64,000 bases of DNA from an uncultured Photobacterium sp. (GCF_947039875.1 NZ_CAMRAN010000006.1:56113-120112), one strand, 5' to 3'; positions 38,506 to 47,932 are shown, counted from the stretch's first letter. Notes: generated by a model from the letters alone, not told the origin. Numbers and translations: made by a program.

Positions 38506-39627
38506 ATGTCTCAACCTTTATTACGTACCCCACTGCATGATCTACATGTCAATATGGGGGCGAAAATGGTGCCATTTGCTGGGTATGAAATGCCTGTACA
38601 ATATGCATTAGGCGTTAAAAAAGAGCATTTACATTGTCGTGCAGAGGCTGGATTGTTTGACGTTTCTCATATGGGGCAGTTACGGTTACGTGGTAAAAAT
38701 GCAGCTAAAATGCTCGAAATGTTAGTGCCTGTTGATATTATCGATTTACCAGAGGGAAAGCAGCGCTATGCTTTTTTCACTAATGATGTGGGTGGCATTG
38801 AAGATGATTTAATGGTGACAAATTTTGGTGATCATTTATTCATTGTGGTCAATGCAGCCTGCAAAACAGAAGATATTGCGCACTTACAGGCACATTTATT
38901 AGCCGATGTAGAACTTGAAGTCATACATGATCGAGCACTGCTGGCATTGCAAGGGCCAAAAGCGGTGGATGTTTTAGCAACATTAATGCCTCAAGTACGC
39001 GACATGGTATTTATGGATGCTGTGCGTATACCGTTATTAGGGCAGGAATGCTATATCAGCCGTTCAGGTTATACGGGTGAGGATGGTTTTGAAATTTCAG
39101 TGCCCACCTCACATGCAATCACGTTAGCTGCCACATTACTTGAAGATAAACATGTTGAATGGGTTGGACTCGGTGCACGCGATTCACTGCGTTTAGAATG
39201 TGGATTGTGTTTATATGGTCATGATCTTGATAAAACGACCACACCAATAGAAGCCAGTTTATTGTGGGGGATCAGCAAAGTACGCCGTACAGATGGTGAA
39301 CGTGCTGGTGGATTTATTGGCGCTGATGTCATTCTTTCCCAAATTGAAACAAAAGCTGTAGATCGTAAGCGAATAGGGTTGGTTGGCCAAACAAAGGCAC
39401 CAGTACGAGAAGGAAGTCTATTATTTAATGCCGATGGTGAGCAGGTCGGGGTTGTGACCAGTGGTAGTTTTGGTCCTTCAGTATCTATCCCTGTTGCTAT
39501 GGCATATGTCATACCGCATTATAGTGCTATTGATACAGTATTATTTGCCGAAGTACGTGGAAAAAGATTGCCAATGACGGTGGCAAAAATGCCCTTTGTT
39601 GCTCAACGTTATTTTCGAGGTAAATAA
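38506..39627 (+). CDS. gcvT: Aminomethyltransferase, glycine cleavage T-protein
   Basis: 373 residues. Transfers the methylene from aminomethyl-GcvH to tetrahydrofolate and releases ammonia. Conserved: PLHDLHVNMGAKMVPFAGYEMPVQY, FDVSHMGQLRL, the folate-site SGYTGEDGFEISVP, and LGARDSLRLECGLCLYGHDL. GGGAG nine bases before the ATG. Divergent from gcvHP. A hairpin follows at about 39672. Confidence 0.96.
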   Translation: MSQPLLRTPLHDLHVNMGAKMVPFAGYEMPVQYALGVKKEHLHCRAEAGLFDVSHMGQLRLRGKNAAKMLEMLVPVDIIDLPEGKQRYAFFTNDVGGIEDDLMVTNFGDHLFIVVNAACKTEDIAHLQAHLLADVELEVIHDRALLALQGPKAVDVLATLMPQVRDMVFMDAVRIPLLGQECYISRSGYTGEDGFEISVPTSHAITLAATLLEDKHVEWVGLGARDSLRLECGLCLYGHDLDKTTTPIEASLLWGISKVRRTDGERAGGFIGADVILSQIETKAVDRKRIGLVGQTKAPVREGSLLFNADGEQVGVVTSGSFGPSVSIPVAMAYVIPHYSAIDTVLFAEVRGKRLPMTVAKMPFVAQRYFRGK

Positions 39628-39671
39628 GGTTTATGATTAATAAGATATAAGAGTTGAGAAAACGGCTTATT

Positions 39672-39692
39672 GAGGCGTATTAGGTACGCCTC
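39672..39692 (+). terminator. Hairpin after gcvT
   Basis: GAGGCGTA / TACGCCTC perfect 8-bp stem. The T-run is weak. Confidence 0.6.
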
Positions 39693-39723
39693 ATTATTGA
39701 GCTAAGCAACATTTATAATATTT

Positions 39724-39897
39724 TTATATTTTATAAGTATTGTTAATATCTTTATAGACAGATCTAAACATTAATTGAAACCCTTCTTTTGTCAGTTCCT
39801 TTGCTTCAATTTTTGCAGCTGTTAATCGTCGGTAACATTCTGCTAATGTCTTAATAAACAGATCTTTTTCTTTTGGAGTTAGGTGCTGGATATCCAT
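39724..39897 (-). CDS. Small charged protein, 57 aa
   Basis: An open frame too short for usual cut-offs: 57 residues starting MDIQHLTPKEKDLFIKTLAE, rich in Lys, Glu and Leu and predicted largely helical. The composition and codon pattern look coding, unlike the surrounding AT-rich sequence. The ribosome site is weak (GAAAG close to the ATG). I do not recognise a family. Alone between gcvT and the M20 peptidase gene; the 39898-40215 stretch holds nothing else. Confidence 0.5.
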   Translation of the reverse strand: MDIQHLTPKEKDLFIKTLAECYRRLTAAKIEAKELTKEGFQLMFRSVYKDINNTYKI

Positions 39898-40215
39898 CTT
39901 TCAAATCTTCTTTTTAGGGTATTTCGCTCTATATCTGAAATAAAATCTTGATCGTTGGATATAGAATTAAGTCATAGTATTTTATTGCTTAGTAACTGTA
40001 ATAATATGAATTTTGCGGAGTATATGCTATTTAGATCTGTTCTGATAGAGGCTGATTTCAACAATATTAGAGAATGAATTGTTAATAATTTTAATTTATT
40101 ATTTAGTTTAATAGGTGTCTTTTTAAATACAATGTCTCACTTATTGTTAAAATTAATAAAAATAAGAAAGACATTGTAGTGGATTTGTTTGACGCTGTTA
40201 TATTCGTCTAACCTG

Positions 40216-41328
40216 CTATTTATTACTGCATAAAAAAGTGTACATGAATTCGGTTATTTTAGTCATGTCATCAATAGTAATAAATTCTTCAGTTGTATGA
40301 ACTTTACTCATTCCCGTCGATAGATTGACTGTTTTTAAGCCTTTGCCATTAAATACGTTAGCATCACTACCGCCACCGGTTGACTTCGTGAATGGGGTTA
40401 AACCGTTTGATTTAAATGCCGCCATAATACTTTGTACGTGCGGGTCATTATCTTCAATGTGATAAGCGTTGTAAGAACGACTTGATTCAATATTGATTTG
40501 AGCACCATGCTTGGTCGCAGCGTGTTCAAATGTCTCAACCATGTGTGCTGTTTGGTGTTCAAGCTTAGTATCATTTAAAGAACGTGCTTCTGCCGCAAGA
40601 TAAAGTGATGGCATTACAATATTGGTGACTTGCCCACCTTGAACGACACCGATGTTAGCTGTCGTTTCTTCATCAATACGTGATAAACGCATATTAGTAA
40701 TAGCATCAGCAGCAACTGTCAGTGCATTAATACCTTCTTCTGGTGCTAAACCGGCATGAGCAGGCTTACCTGTAATTGTGATTTTCAAACTTTGCTGACC
40801 GGGTGCTGTTGTAACAATCGCACCAATCGCACCGCCTGAATCCAACACAATCGCTTTATTCGCGGTGATGTAGCTCATATCAAATAGTTTTGAGCCTTGC
40901 AGACCACCTTCTTCATGCACAGTGAAAGCCAGTTCAATTGTTTTATGATCACGGTTATCAGCTTGAATGCAACGTACCGCCTCCATTATTGCTGCAATGC
41001 CTGACTTATCATCACCACCGAGAATGGTGTCGCCTTTTGAGCGAATAACGCCATCTTCTATAATCGGCTCAATATCATTACCTGGATTTACCGTATCCAT
41101 GTGACAACTAATCGCAATGGTGTCATTAATGTTGCCATCTAAACGCGCATAAATATTAAAACCATTAGAGATCGCTTCTGGTACAGGTAGGCGATGAACA
41201 CTAAATCCTAATTCACCTAATTGTTCAGCCAGTGTTTCGGCAATCGCTTTCTCATTGCGTGATTCGCTGTTGATTTTGATCAGTTCAATGAAATGGTTAA
41301 TAAGGCGTTGCTGATTAATAGTAGACAT
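40216..41328 (-). CDS. M20-family metallopeptidase (PepT-like)
   Basis: 370 residues. Dinuclear zinc amino/di-tripeptidase of the cytosol. Metal ligands are visible in ISCHMDTVNPG (His75 region), GGDDKSGIA (~104), VHEEGGLQG (Glu-Glu ~138) and the late STGMSKVHTTEEF. The dimerisation domain contains GKPAHAGLAPEEGINAL. Close to the 'PepT-like' group, shorter than PepT proper (~408). No strong ribosome site was seen before the ATG. Single gene. Confidence 0.9.
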   Translation of the reverse strand: MSTINQQRLINHFIELIKINSESRNEKAIAETLAEQLGELGFSVHRLPVPEAISNGFNIYARLDGNINDTIAISCHMDTVNPGNDIEPIIEDGVIRSKGDTILGGDDKSGIAAIMEAVRCIQADNRDHKTIELAFTVHEEGGLQGSKLFDMSYITANKAIVLDSGGAIGAIVTTAPGQQSLKITITGKPAHAGLAPEEGINALTVAADAITNMRLSRIDEETTANIGVVQGGQVTNIVMPSLYLAAEARSLNDTKLEHQTAHMVETFEHAATKHGAQINIESSRSYNAYHIEDNDPHVQSIMAAFKSNGLTPFTKSTGGGSDANVFNGKGLKTVNLSTGMSKVHTTEEFITIDDMTKITEFMYTFLCSNK

Positions 41329-41545
41329 AATTTTAATTTCAAGTAGTCATTGGATGTTATGACTGTAAACGTAAACAGGCGAGTAGAGCTTGGGGTTAAA
41401 TCAAATTAAATGGGGATTTATTAATAGAAATATCAAATTATGCAGGGTGAGTCTTATTTTTCGAGGGTTGAGGTATAAGGTTAAGAGATACAAGGTGTTG
41501 AGATAAGAGGGACGAAGTGTGAGACGTTGAGAGGAAGATGATAAT

Positions 41546-41580
41546 AAAAAACCACCGTTATTATAGTAACGGTGGTTTTT
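41546..41580. terminator. Terminator of tyrS
   Basis: 14-bp arms AAAAACCACCGTTA / TAACGGTGGTTTTT with flanking A and T runs. It follows tyrS on the minus strand. Confidence 0.93.
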
Positions 41581-41620
41581 AGTGCTATCTATAAGCTAGA
41601 TAACAGTTATCAGTTTAGGA

Positions 41621-42895
41621 TTAACCCCAAACGATAAGGCTGTAGTTTTTCTTACCACGACGGATAAGTGTATAACGACCAAACAGCTTGTCCGTATTTT
41701 GGAATGCGTAGTAAGCATCACTTACTTTTTCGCCATTAACCATGATAGCGTTTGATGTAATGTGCGTTTTAGCTTGGCTACGAGATGTTGCAAGTTCAGC
41801 GTTAACAAGCACTTGTTGAAGATCATCGTCACCAGTTGCAGAAGCTGAAGGCATGCCATCTTGTGCTAGTTGTGCAAAATCAGACTCAGATAAGTGCTCA
41901 AGATCATTTTCAAATAGGCAGCGGGTAATGTTTTGTGCTGCTTCTAATTGTGCTTGACCGTGTACAAGTGCTGTTGCTTTTTCTGCAAGAATACGTTGTG
42001 CTTGAGGTGCTTTGCCGCTATTGCGGTCATCTTCTTCGATCTGTTGAATTTCTTCTTCAGAAAGGAAAGTGAAGAAACGTAAGAAACGGTATACGTCAGC
42101 ATCAGCAGTGTTCATCCAAAATTGGTAGAACTTGTATGGGCTTGTTTTGCTTGGGTCTAACCAAACAGCGCCGCCTTCAGTTTTACCAAACTTAGTACCA
42201 TCAGATTTAGTGATTAGTGGTACAGTCATACCGAACACTTGCTGTTGGTTCATACGACGAGTTAGGTCGATACCTGCTGTGATGTTACCCCATTGGTCAG
42301 AACCACCAATTTGAAGTTCCATGCCCATGTCTTTGTTCATGCTTGCGAAGTCATAAGACTGTAGCAAGCTATAAGCGAACTCAGTAAAAGAGATACCTAC
42401 TTCATCACGGTTAATACGTTGTTTAACTGATTCTTTGCTGATCATTTGGTTAACAGAGAAGTGTTTACCAATATCACGTAAGAATGTTAGTACATCCATA
42501 TTACCGAACCAGTCATGGTTGTTCACCATACGAGCAGGGTTAGTTGCGTTGTCAAAATCTAAGAAAGGCGAAACTTGACGTTGGATTTTAGTCACCCAAT
42601 CAGCAACAATATCTAAAGTGTTAAGTGAACGCTCAGTCGCTTTGAAGCTTGGATCACCAATCATACCAGTAGCACCGCCAACCAAGGCTACAGGATTATG
42701 GCCTGCTTCTTGGAAGCGCTTAAGGCAAAGTAGAGGTACCAGATGACCTAGGTGCAAACTATCTGCCGTTGGATCAAAGCCGCAATATAATGTAATCGGA
42801 CCTTTTGCTAAACGCTCGCTTAAAGCTTCTTCATCCGTAATTTGAGCGATCAGACCGCGATCTTTAAGCTCTTGAATTAAATTCAAATGATTCAT
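41621..42895 (-). CDS. tyrS: Tyrosyl-tRNA synthetase
   Basis: 424 residues, identical in length to E. coli TyrS. Class I synthetase with HIGH-like HLGH (48-51), KMSKS-like KFGKT (~234), the tyrosine-site [15 protein letters not shown], and a C-terminal S4 domain ([21 protein letters not shown]). The ATG at 42895 has GGAG five bases upstream; an earlier in-frame ATG overlaps that site. Some Vibrionaceae carry two tyrS genes; this is the E. coli-type one. It is divergent, across a 1.2-kb gap, from an aromatic-type aminotransferase. Confidence 0.96.
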   Translation of the reverse strand: MNHLNLIQELKDRGLIAQITDEEALSERLAKGPITLYCGFDPTADSLHLGHLVPLLCLKRFQEAGHNPVALVGGATGMIGDPSFKATERSLNTLDIVADWVTKIQRQVSPFLDFDNATNPARMVNNHDWFGNMDVLTFLRDIGKHFSVNQMISKESVKQRINRDEVGISFTEFAYSLLQSYDFASMNKDMGMELQIGGSDQWGNITAGIDLTRRMNQQQVFGMTVPLITKSDGTKFGKTEGGAVWLDPSKTSPYKFYQFWMNTADADVYRFLRFFTFLSEEEIQQIEEDDRNSGKAPQAQRILAEKATALVHGQAQLEAAQNITRCLFENDLEHLSESDFAQLAQDGMPSASATGDDDLQQVLVNAELATSRSQAKTHITSNAIMVNGEKVSDAYYAFQNTDKLFGRYTLIRRGKKNYSLIVWG

Positions 42896-43730
42896 GTATT
42901 CTCCAATAATCATTTTATTTACGTTTAATTTATAGGTACGGCATTATTCAATGTCAGTATCTGGTTTATTATGATTTGTAGACTAATAAATCCTACCACA
43001 AATAACGCCATATTATTTGTTGTCACATTATATTCAATTTAATGTTGTTTACCACGGAAGTTTTTTTAAGGGTAAGCTCAATAAATGGAATGGTTCGGAT
43101 TATTAAGAAAATTGCTGCGGTATTTAAGGCAGGGATAAAGCCATGTAGGAGACACAAGAGTGAAAACTAAGAGTGACAAGTAACACCGTACAGCAGTCAT
43201 TTATCTTTCTACTACATTATTACCATGTTTAAAGATGCTTGCCAATGAATCAAATAATCTCATGAAACATAGAGGTAGAAGATAGACATCATACTGGCTG
43301 ATAGATCATCAATGAGGTGACTAATGTTGTTTTTTTGAGTGTGTATTTGTTTTTTAGATGTATAACAATAACATTCCAACCCTACGATGTAACATATTAA
43401 AAGTAATAACTACAGTAGAGAGGAGGTGACTTTAATCTACTCATTTATAGATGAAAGGGAAAAGTAGAAGATTAAATCATCGATCATAACAATGTTAAAT
43501 AGTCGTGAGTGGTTATCTAAATTATATGTTTCATATACAATCATTCTTAATTATTAACATCATAATGGTTAAGAATAATGAAAAAAGGGTAAATAATAAT
43601 TTATTTTTCTGATTAAGTAATGACTTATTGGTTGGTTGTTATCTAATCAATATTTATTGTGTGTTGCCTAGATAATATTTGTCAGTATTTGATGTTTTAT
43701 AAAAAATATCACTCTAATGTACTAAGTTTG

Positions 43731-43757
43731 TAATGATAATCATTCGATAATGATAAG
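43731..43757. promoter_or_regulatory. Fur-box-like site
   Basis: TAATGATAATCATT followed by CGATAATGATAAG: two overlapping GATAAT-type repeats close to the Fur consensus GATAATGATAATCATTATC. Located 370 bases upstream of the aminotransferase gene, so it may instead control an unseen small RNA. Confidence 0.6.
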
Positions 43758-44045
43758 TAATTGGCTTTTATTGAAGCTGTGTATTTTATTGTATGTAATG
43801 AAGACTAGACAGTTGATCTGAACAAAAACGACTTTGCAACCATAAGTGATAGAGTAATGTGTCAAATTCGGCATGACATTATATGATGTTGGGCGATGTT
43901 TTAAGGACGTTCGTCGCTATTGCATTAAAAGTATTGATGTTTAAATGATTTCTGAATATCAAATTTTTGAGTCATAATACTCAAACCCTATAGTCAAATC
44001 CTTAATAATTTATCATTCTTATATGGATGGTTATTCTTAAACAAA

Positions 44046-44064
44046 GTGAGAATTATCATTTTTC
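44046..44064. promoter_or_regulatory. Second, weaker Fur-box-like site
   Basis: GTGAGAATTATCATTTTTC, about 65 bases before the aminotransferase start, resembles a Fur site with several mismatches. Its position fits repression of that gene's promoter. Confidence 0.4.
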
Positions 44065-44127
44065 TAATGACGGCTTGAAATTGAAATGCTAATTTAAATT
44101 CATGCCTCTATAAACGGAATTTGCTTA

Positions 44128-45309
44128 ATGTTTTCACAACTTTCTCCCGCACAACCTGATCCCATATTGTCATTATCATTAATCTATAATGCCGATCAGC
44201 GTGCTCATAAAATGGATCTTGGTATTGGTGTTTATCGTAACAATCAAGGCCAAACTCCTATTATGGCTGCGATTTCTCAAGCGGAACAGCGCTTACTTCA
44301 AACTCAAACGACAAAATCATATGTTGGTCTTGCGGGGAGTGAAGTTTTTAATCAATGCATGATTGATCTGTTATTAGCTGACACTTCGGCTCATAGCCGT
44401 GCTGCGGGTGTTCAAACCCCTGGTGGTAGCGGAGCATTACGTATGCTTGCAGATCTGATACACGTTGCTAATGCGAATACGACCGTATGGTTAACTGATT
44501 TAAGTTACGTTAACCATCGACCAGTAATGGAAGCTGCTGGGTTAAAAGTTAAATATTATCCTTATTTTGATCGTGATACTAAACAAGTAAACACCGATGC
44601 AATGCTATCAGCGCTAGCACAAGCAGGGGCGAATGATGTGGTATTACTGCATGGTTGTTGCCACAATCCAACGGGTGCGGATATTAGTTTTGAAGCGTGG
44701 CAAGCGATCACCGCATTAGCTAATAAGAATGGTTTTTTCCCCTTTGTTGATATGGCTTATCTTGGCTTTGGTGATGGGCTTGAGCAAGACGGTGCAGGCT
44801 TGAAATTCATGGCTGATAACATTGAAGAAATGATGATCGCCACTTCATGTTCTAAGAACTTTGGATTATATCGCGAGCGTACCGGTGCTGCCTTATTGGT
44901 GGGTGATACGTTGTCAAATGCGCAAAAAGCCAAAGGTCGAATTTTGACGTTAGCACGAGCCAGTTACACCATGCCACCTGATCACGGTGCAGCATTAGTG
45001 GCTGATATATTAACAGATAACGTGTTAACGGCGGTGTGGAAACAAGAATTGATCATGATGCAACAACGCATTATTGGATTACGTCAGAGCTTAGTAAACA
45101 CCTTAGCGGCTAAGGGTTGCGATCAATTTAGTTTTATAGCTGATCATAAAGGCATGTTTTCTATGACAGGTTTATCGCCTGATAAAATTATGCGTCTGCG
45201 TGATGAATTTGCCATTTATGCGGTAGGTGATGGACGTATTAATGTTGCAGGATTACAAGAACAGCAGATAGATGCTTTGGCAACCGCATTAATGACGGTT
45301 TCTCAGTAA
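44128..45309 (+). CDS. Aromatic/aspartate aminotransferase (TyrB/AspC type)
   Basis: 393 residues, class I PLP aminotransferase. Motifs: MDLGIGVYRNNQGQTPI, GGSGALRM (phosphate loop), LLHGCCHNPTGAD, the FPFVDMAYLGFGDG strand and the PLP lysine in SCSKNFGLYRERTG. Length and motifs fit AspC/TyrB, using 2-oxoglutarate with aspartate or aromatic amino acids. HGCCHNP is the HxCCHNPT form seen in AspC/TyrB. Divergent from tyrS. Fur-like sites upstream hint at iron control. Ends at a strong convergent terminator. Confidence 0.92.
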   Translation: MFSQLSPAQPDPILSLSLIYNADQRAHKMDLGIGVYRNNQGQTPIMAAISQAEQRLLQTQTTKSYVGLAGSEVFNQCMIDLLLADTSAHSRAAGVQTPGGSGALRMLADLIHVANANTTVWLTDLSYVNHRPVMEAAGLKVKYYPYFDRDTKQVNTDAMLSALAQAGANDVVLLHGCCHNPTGADISFEAWQAITALANKNGFFPFVDMAYLGFGDGLEQDGAGLKFMADNIEEMMIATSCSKNFGLYRERTGAALLVGDTLSNAQKAKGRILTLARASYTMPPDHGAALVADILTDNVLTAVWKQELIMMQQRIIGLRQSLVNTLAAKGCDQFSFIADHKGMFSMTGLSPDKIMRLRDEFAIYAVGDGRINVAGLQEQQIDALATALMTVSQ

Positions 45310-45354
45310 CATTATTCCGGTATTGTTAGATAAAAATCATAGGCTGCATATAAC

Positions 45355-45383
45355 AAGAGGCACCTGAGATTGTGCCTCTTTGT
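45355..45383. terminator. Convergent terminator
   Basis: AAGAGGCAC / GTGCCTCTT 9-bp stem, T-run on the plus side, between the aminotransferase and the PH-domain gene. Confidence 0.88.
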
Positions 45384-45400
45384 TGCATTACAAAACAGGC

Positions 45401-45781
45401 TTATTTGCCCGCAATTTTAGCAGCTAATTGTCCTTGCATGGTATAGACATTGGTTTTGCCATTAAACTCTAAGCTAATTGGGTCATGTTGGCCTGAAACC
45501 CATAATTTTAATTCTGCATCTAGATCAAAATGGCCTGTTGTTTCAATAGTATACATAGTGATTGATTTATAAGGTACTGAGCGGTATTCCACTTTTCTGC
45601 CCGTCATGCCTTGTTTATCTATTAAAATTAAACGGCGATCTGTCAAAATAATCATATCGCGAACAAGCTTATAAGCTAATTCGATGTGCTCACCTTGACC
45701 AAGAATCGTTGATAATTCTTCAGTTGCATCAGCAAGATCCATCTCGCCAGCGTTACCTAAGATAGCATTAAAAAATCCCAT
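45401..45781 (-). CDS. Bacterial PH-domain protein
   Basis: 126 residues, single bacterial pleckstrin-homology domain (DUF1696-like): IELAYKLVRDMIILTDRRLILIDKQG, VEYRSVPYKSITMYTIET and LKLWVSGQHDPISLEF. Family members are small cytoplasmic ring-forming proteins of unclear function, often stress linked. AAGGAA precedes the ATG. Stands alone at the left edge of the accessory region. Confidence 0.9.
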   Translation of the reverse strand: MGFFNAILGNAGEMDLADATEELSTILGQGEHIELAYKLVRDMIILTDRRLILIDKQGMTGRKVEYRSVPYKSITMYTIETTGHFDLDAELKLWVSGQHDPISLEFNGKTNVYTMQGQLAAKIAGK

Positions 45782-45948
45782 GAATGATTCCTTTTAAAAT
45801 AACAAAATAAGCACTAATTTATGTGGCTAGAGTGTAATCGAATTGCGTTTTTTATACTAGTCACGATTTGAGCTTCCAGTTTGCTTTGCACATCAAGGTT
45901 TTTATAAACAATTATGTTTATGTATGACATCTTGTTATTAATATGTGT

Positions 45949-45978
45949 GCTAATGCTAATGCTAATGCTAATGCTAAT
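45949..45978 (+). repeat. Hexanucleotide repeat (GCTAAT)5
   Basis: Five perfect copies of GCTAAT ending at the ATG of a LysR-type fragment. A unit length of six would not shift a frame but could alter promoter or start-site spacing. Confidence 0.9.
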
Positions 45979-46117
45979 GAAGTTATCCTATCTACATGCT
46001 TTTTGAGCTGTTGCTGAATGCCAAACTGTCACTGCAGCAGAGTTATTGAATATTAGTCAGCCAGCCGTAAGTCATTTACTGTTATACAGACCCAAGATAA
46101 ATAAGGGAGGGTTTTAG
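45977..46117 (+). pseudogene. LysR-type regulator, N-terminal fragment
   Basis: From the ATG the frame reads MKLSYLHAF, then an in-frame TGA, then AVAECQTVTAAELLNISQPAVSHLL, a textbook LysR winged-helix start. The similarity ends there and a stop follows at 46115-46117. The remaining ~250 codons are gone. The break is followed by other debris, which marks the left edge of the rearranged region. Confidence 0.8.
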
Positions 46118-46214
46118 GATAAATTAACTAAATCATAGGGATTGACCGGAGCTCATAATGCCTGGCTATAGTCTTTTGGGGTTAACTAAAAGACAAAAGA
46201 AGGATAAAACTTCT

Positions 46215-46545
46215 TTTTGTTATTGGTGGAAGCGTTTTGGTTACTTCGACAATTGGTTTAGCCTTTTCTGTAACTTATCCGCTTTTTCTTTTTCGGCAAT
46301 ATATTTATCAAAATTTTTTTCACTTGAGTTTTTCCATCTGGAAACTCAGGTCTTAGGCTTGCTGAAATTTTTGCTATCGGAATTTCAATTTCGAACTCTC
46401 TACATGTTATATCCTCCATATTTTGTTGCTCATATATAGTATTCTCGAGCTAGGCGCAAAATATCAAATTGAGTTGCCCCTACTTTGAATGGCCTTCCAC
46501 TTACAAATAAAAAACCTTTTGCCCCCCCCATGATTTAACAATGTA
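46215..46545 (-). pseudogene. Degenerate small ORF with homopolymer frameshifts
   Basis: Three protein-like minus-strand segments lie in order but in different frames. GAKGFLFVSGRPFKVG...LRLAREY comes after a G8 tract (46522-46529). TIYEQQNMEDITCREFEIEI...FPDGKTQ follows. After an A7 tract comes EKNFDKYIAEKEKADKLQKR to a stop. Joined they would give about 100 residues. I do not recognise the family. It is either a decayed gene or one varied by tract length. Confidence 0.45.
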
Positions 46546-46561
46546 TGGTTCCTAGTGTGGT

Positions 46562-46980
46562 GTGTCTGCTTCAAAAAGTAGGGCTATTGGTGTTTTAGAA
46601 AATATCTTTCAACTGAATATTGTTAGTGCTGAAGGCTCTGTTCATGCTCTTGCTGTATATGGCACTGATGAAGAGTTGGGTATTCAACTTGGATATTCTC
46701 TATTGCTAACAAAGCTAAAATCTAGTGTTGCAAGTTTTGTCGTTGACATATAAGTCTTCAGAAGAAGTGTTTTATATTTCTGGCGGTATTGCTGAGGTTC
46801 AACCAAGTATTGTCACTATGGTGGTAGATACGGTAATGCATAGTAAAGCAATAGCTGATGAAGCTCGTCGAGCAGCGGAAGAGAACATCAATAAGCATGC
46901 TGATGATGTTAACTTTGCTCAAGCTCAAATGGAACTAGCGGAAGTTATTGTGTTTTTCTATTTAGCAATTAGGATTTTGT
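46562..46980 (+). pseudogene. Frameshifted remnant of ATP synthase epsilon subunit (atpC)
   Basis: FQLNIVSAEGSVHALAVYGTDEELGIQLG matches the N-terminal beta-sandwich of AtpC. After a frame change near 46730, VFYISGGIAEVQPSIVTMVVDT and a helical stretch EARRAAEENINKHADDVNFAQAQMELAE match the rest. The normal C-terminal end is replaced by unrelated hydrophobic sequence. No other atp genes are here. Photobacterium profundum carries a second ATP synthase operon, so this may be what is left of one. Confidence 0.85.
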
Positions 46981-47057
46981 ACAGTATTTTTTGCTATTTA
47001 AATAGTTATTTAATATCACTACACTGCTATTTGAAAGTAAATAATTAGGTGTTAATA

Positions 47058-47885
47058 ATGATAAAAAATATAATGTTAGTTTCTTGTGTAATGATGAGTG
47101 CCAATGCAATGGCGGGTCTAGGTGGATATGCTTCAAATTTAGACAAAACAACATTTAAATTTAAGGTTGGTAAAGTAAATAAACCTGGTAAATTTAATTG
47201 TGTAACAATTGCAGGCGGTTCAGAACTTGGTAATCCATATTTTAATGGACAAGATATTGTCGCTCATAAATGCAGCGCTGAAGAGAAGGATACTCAATTT
47301 TACTCATATATTAATGGTGAAATAAAAGCTGTTATTAATACATATCCAAGCACTTATGTTGCTAAGGATTACTGTATTGATGTTGATAATGGAATTGATG
47401 TACCAGGAAATAAAGTGCAAATCTTCGAATGTAATGGTTCTAAGGCACAAAAGTTCACTCCATACACTACAAATAAAGACCAAGTTGTATTTAAGACTAA
47501 TGCAAAGAATTGTCTAAGTGTTAACGAAAATGGTGCTGAAGTGAGAGCCTGTGATTTAGAAGATAACACTCAATTATTTGATGCGGTAAATCCCAAAAAA
47601 ATGATAAGAGTCGATTTTTATGATGGCGCAGGATTTAATATGTTAGGTCGAGTAGAAGATAAAAGTTTGAGAACGTTCTACTCACCTAAAAAGATGATGC
47701 TAGGTCAAGAGAGAACTGTATATATGCCAGGAACCTCTAAAACGATTAAAATCTCAGGTGTTGGGCTTTATGCGGGAGCTAAGTTATATAGTAAATGGGT
47801 TGATGCTAAACCTGGCGAATACTTCCGCTTACAAAGTTGGGGAACATTATTTAAACCACACTATGAAGTCAGTAAGATTCTTTAA
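47058..47885 (+). CDS. Secreted ricin-type beta-trefoil lectin-domain protein
   Basis: 275 residues from the ATG at 47058, with AGGTG upstream. Signal peptide (MIKNIMLVSCVMMSANAMA). Residues ~25-170 form a ricin B-like region (FNCVTIAGGSELGNPYFNGQDI, YCIDVDNGIDVPGNKVQIFECNGSKAQKF, CLSVNENGAEVRACD) with paired cysteines and a QxW-like QKF. The C-terminal ~100 residues are unassigned. Carbohydrate binding outside the cell is likely; whether it is a toxin, adhesin or enzyme is open. It lies between the atpC remnant and an IS4 wreck, pointing to acquisition. Confidence 0.82.
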   Translation: MIKNIMLVSCVMMSANAMAGLGGYASNLDKTTFKFKVGKVNKPGKFNCVTIAGGSELGNPYFNGQDIVAHKCSAEEKDTQFYSYINGEIKAVINTYPSTYVAKDYCIDVDNGIDVPGNKVQIFECNGSKAQKFTPYTTNKDQVVFKTNAKNCLSVNENGAEVRACDLEDNTQLFDAVNPKKMIRVDFYDGAGFNMLGRVEDKSLRTFYSPKKMMLGQERTVYMPGTSKTIKISGVGLYAGAKLYSKWVDAKPGEYFRLQSWGTLFKPHYEVSKIL

Positions 47886-47932
47886 ATAAGTAAGTAACAC
47901 AAAAGGGTAGTATTAGCTGTAATGTATGTAAA

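Larger units (their letters stand above)
42896..44127. other. 1.2-kb gene-poor region with Fur-box-like sites
   Basis: No convincing ORF on either strand. It is AT-rich, with an imperfect palindrome near 43540-43575 (ATTCTTAA ... TTAAGAAT) and two Fur-box-like sites close to the aminotransferase gene. It is long enough for an unannotated small RNA. No tRNA or known riboswitch was recognised. Confidence 0.5.

Noticed and set aside
43758..44040. RyhB small RNA downstream of the Fur-like site
   Set aside because: The conserved RyhB pairing core is not present, and no clear terminator follows.
45949..45978. CRISPR-like array
   Set aside because: It is a simple perfect hexamer repeat without spacers.
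46158..46439. 93-aa plus-strand ORF
   Set aside because: Aromatic-rich, no ribosome site or family resemblance; the opposite strand reads more protein-like segments.
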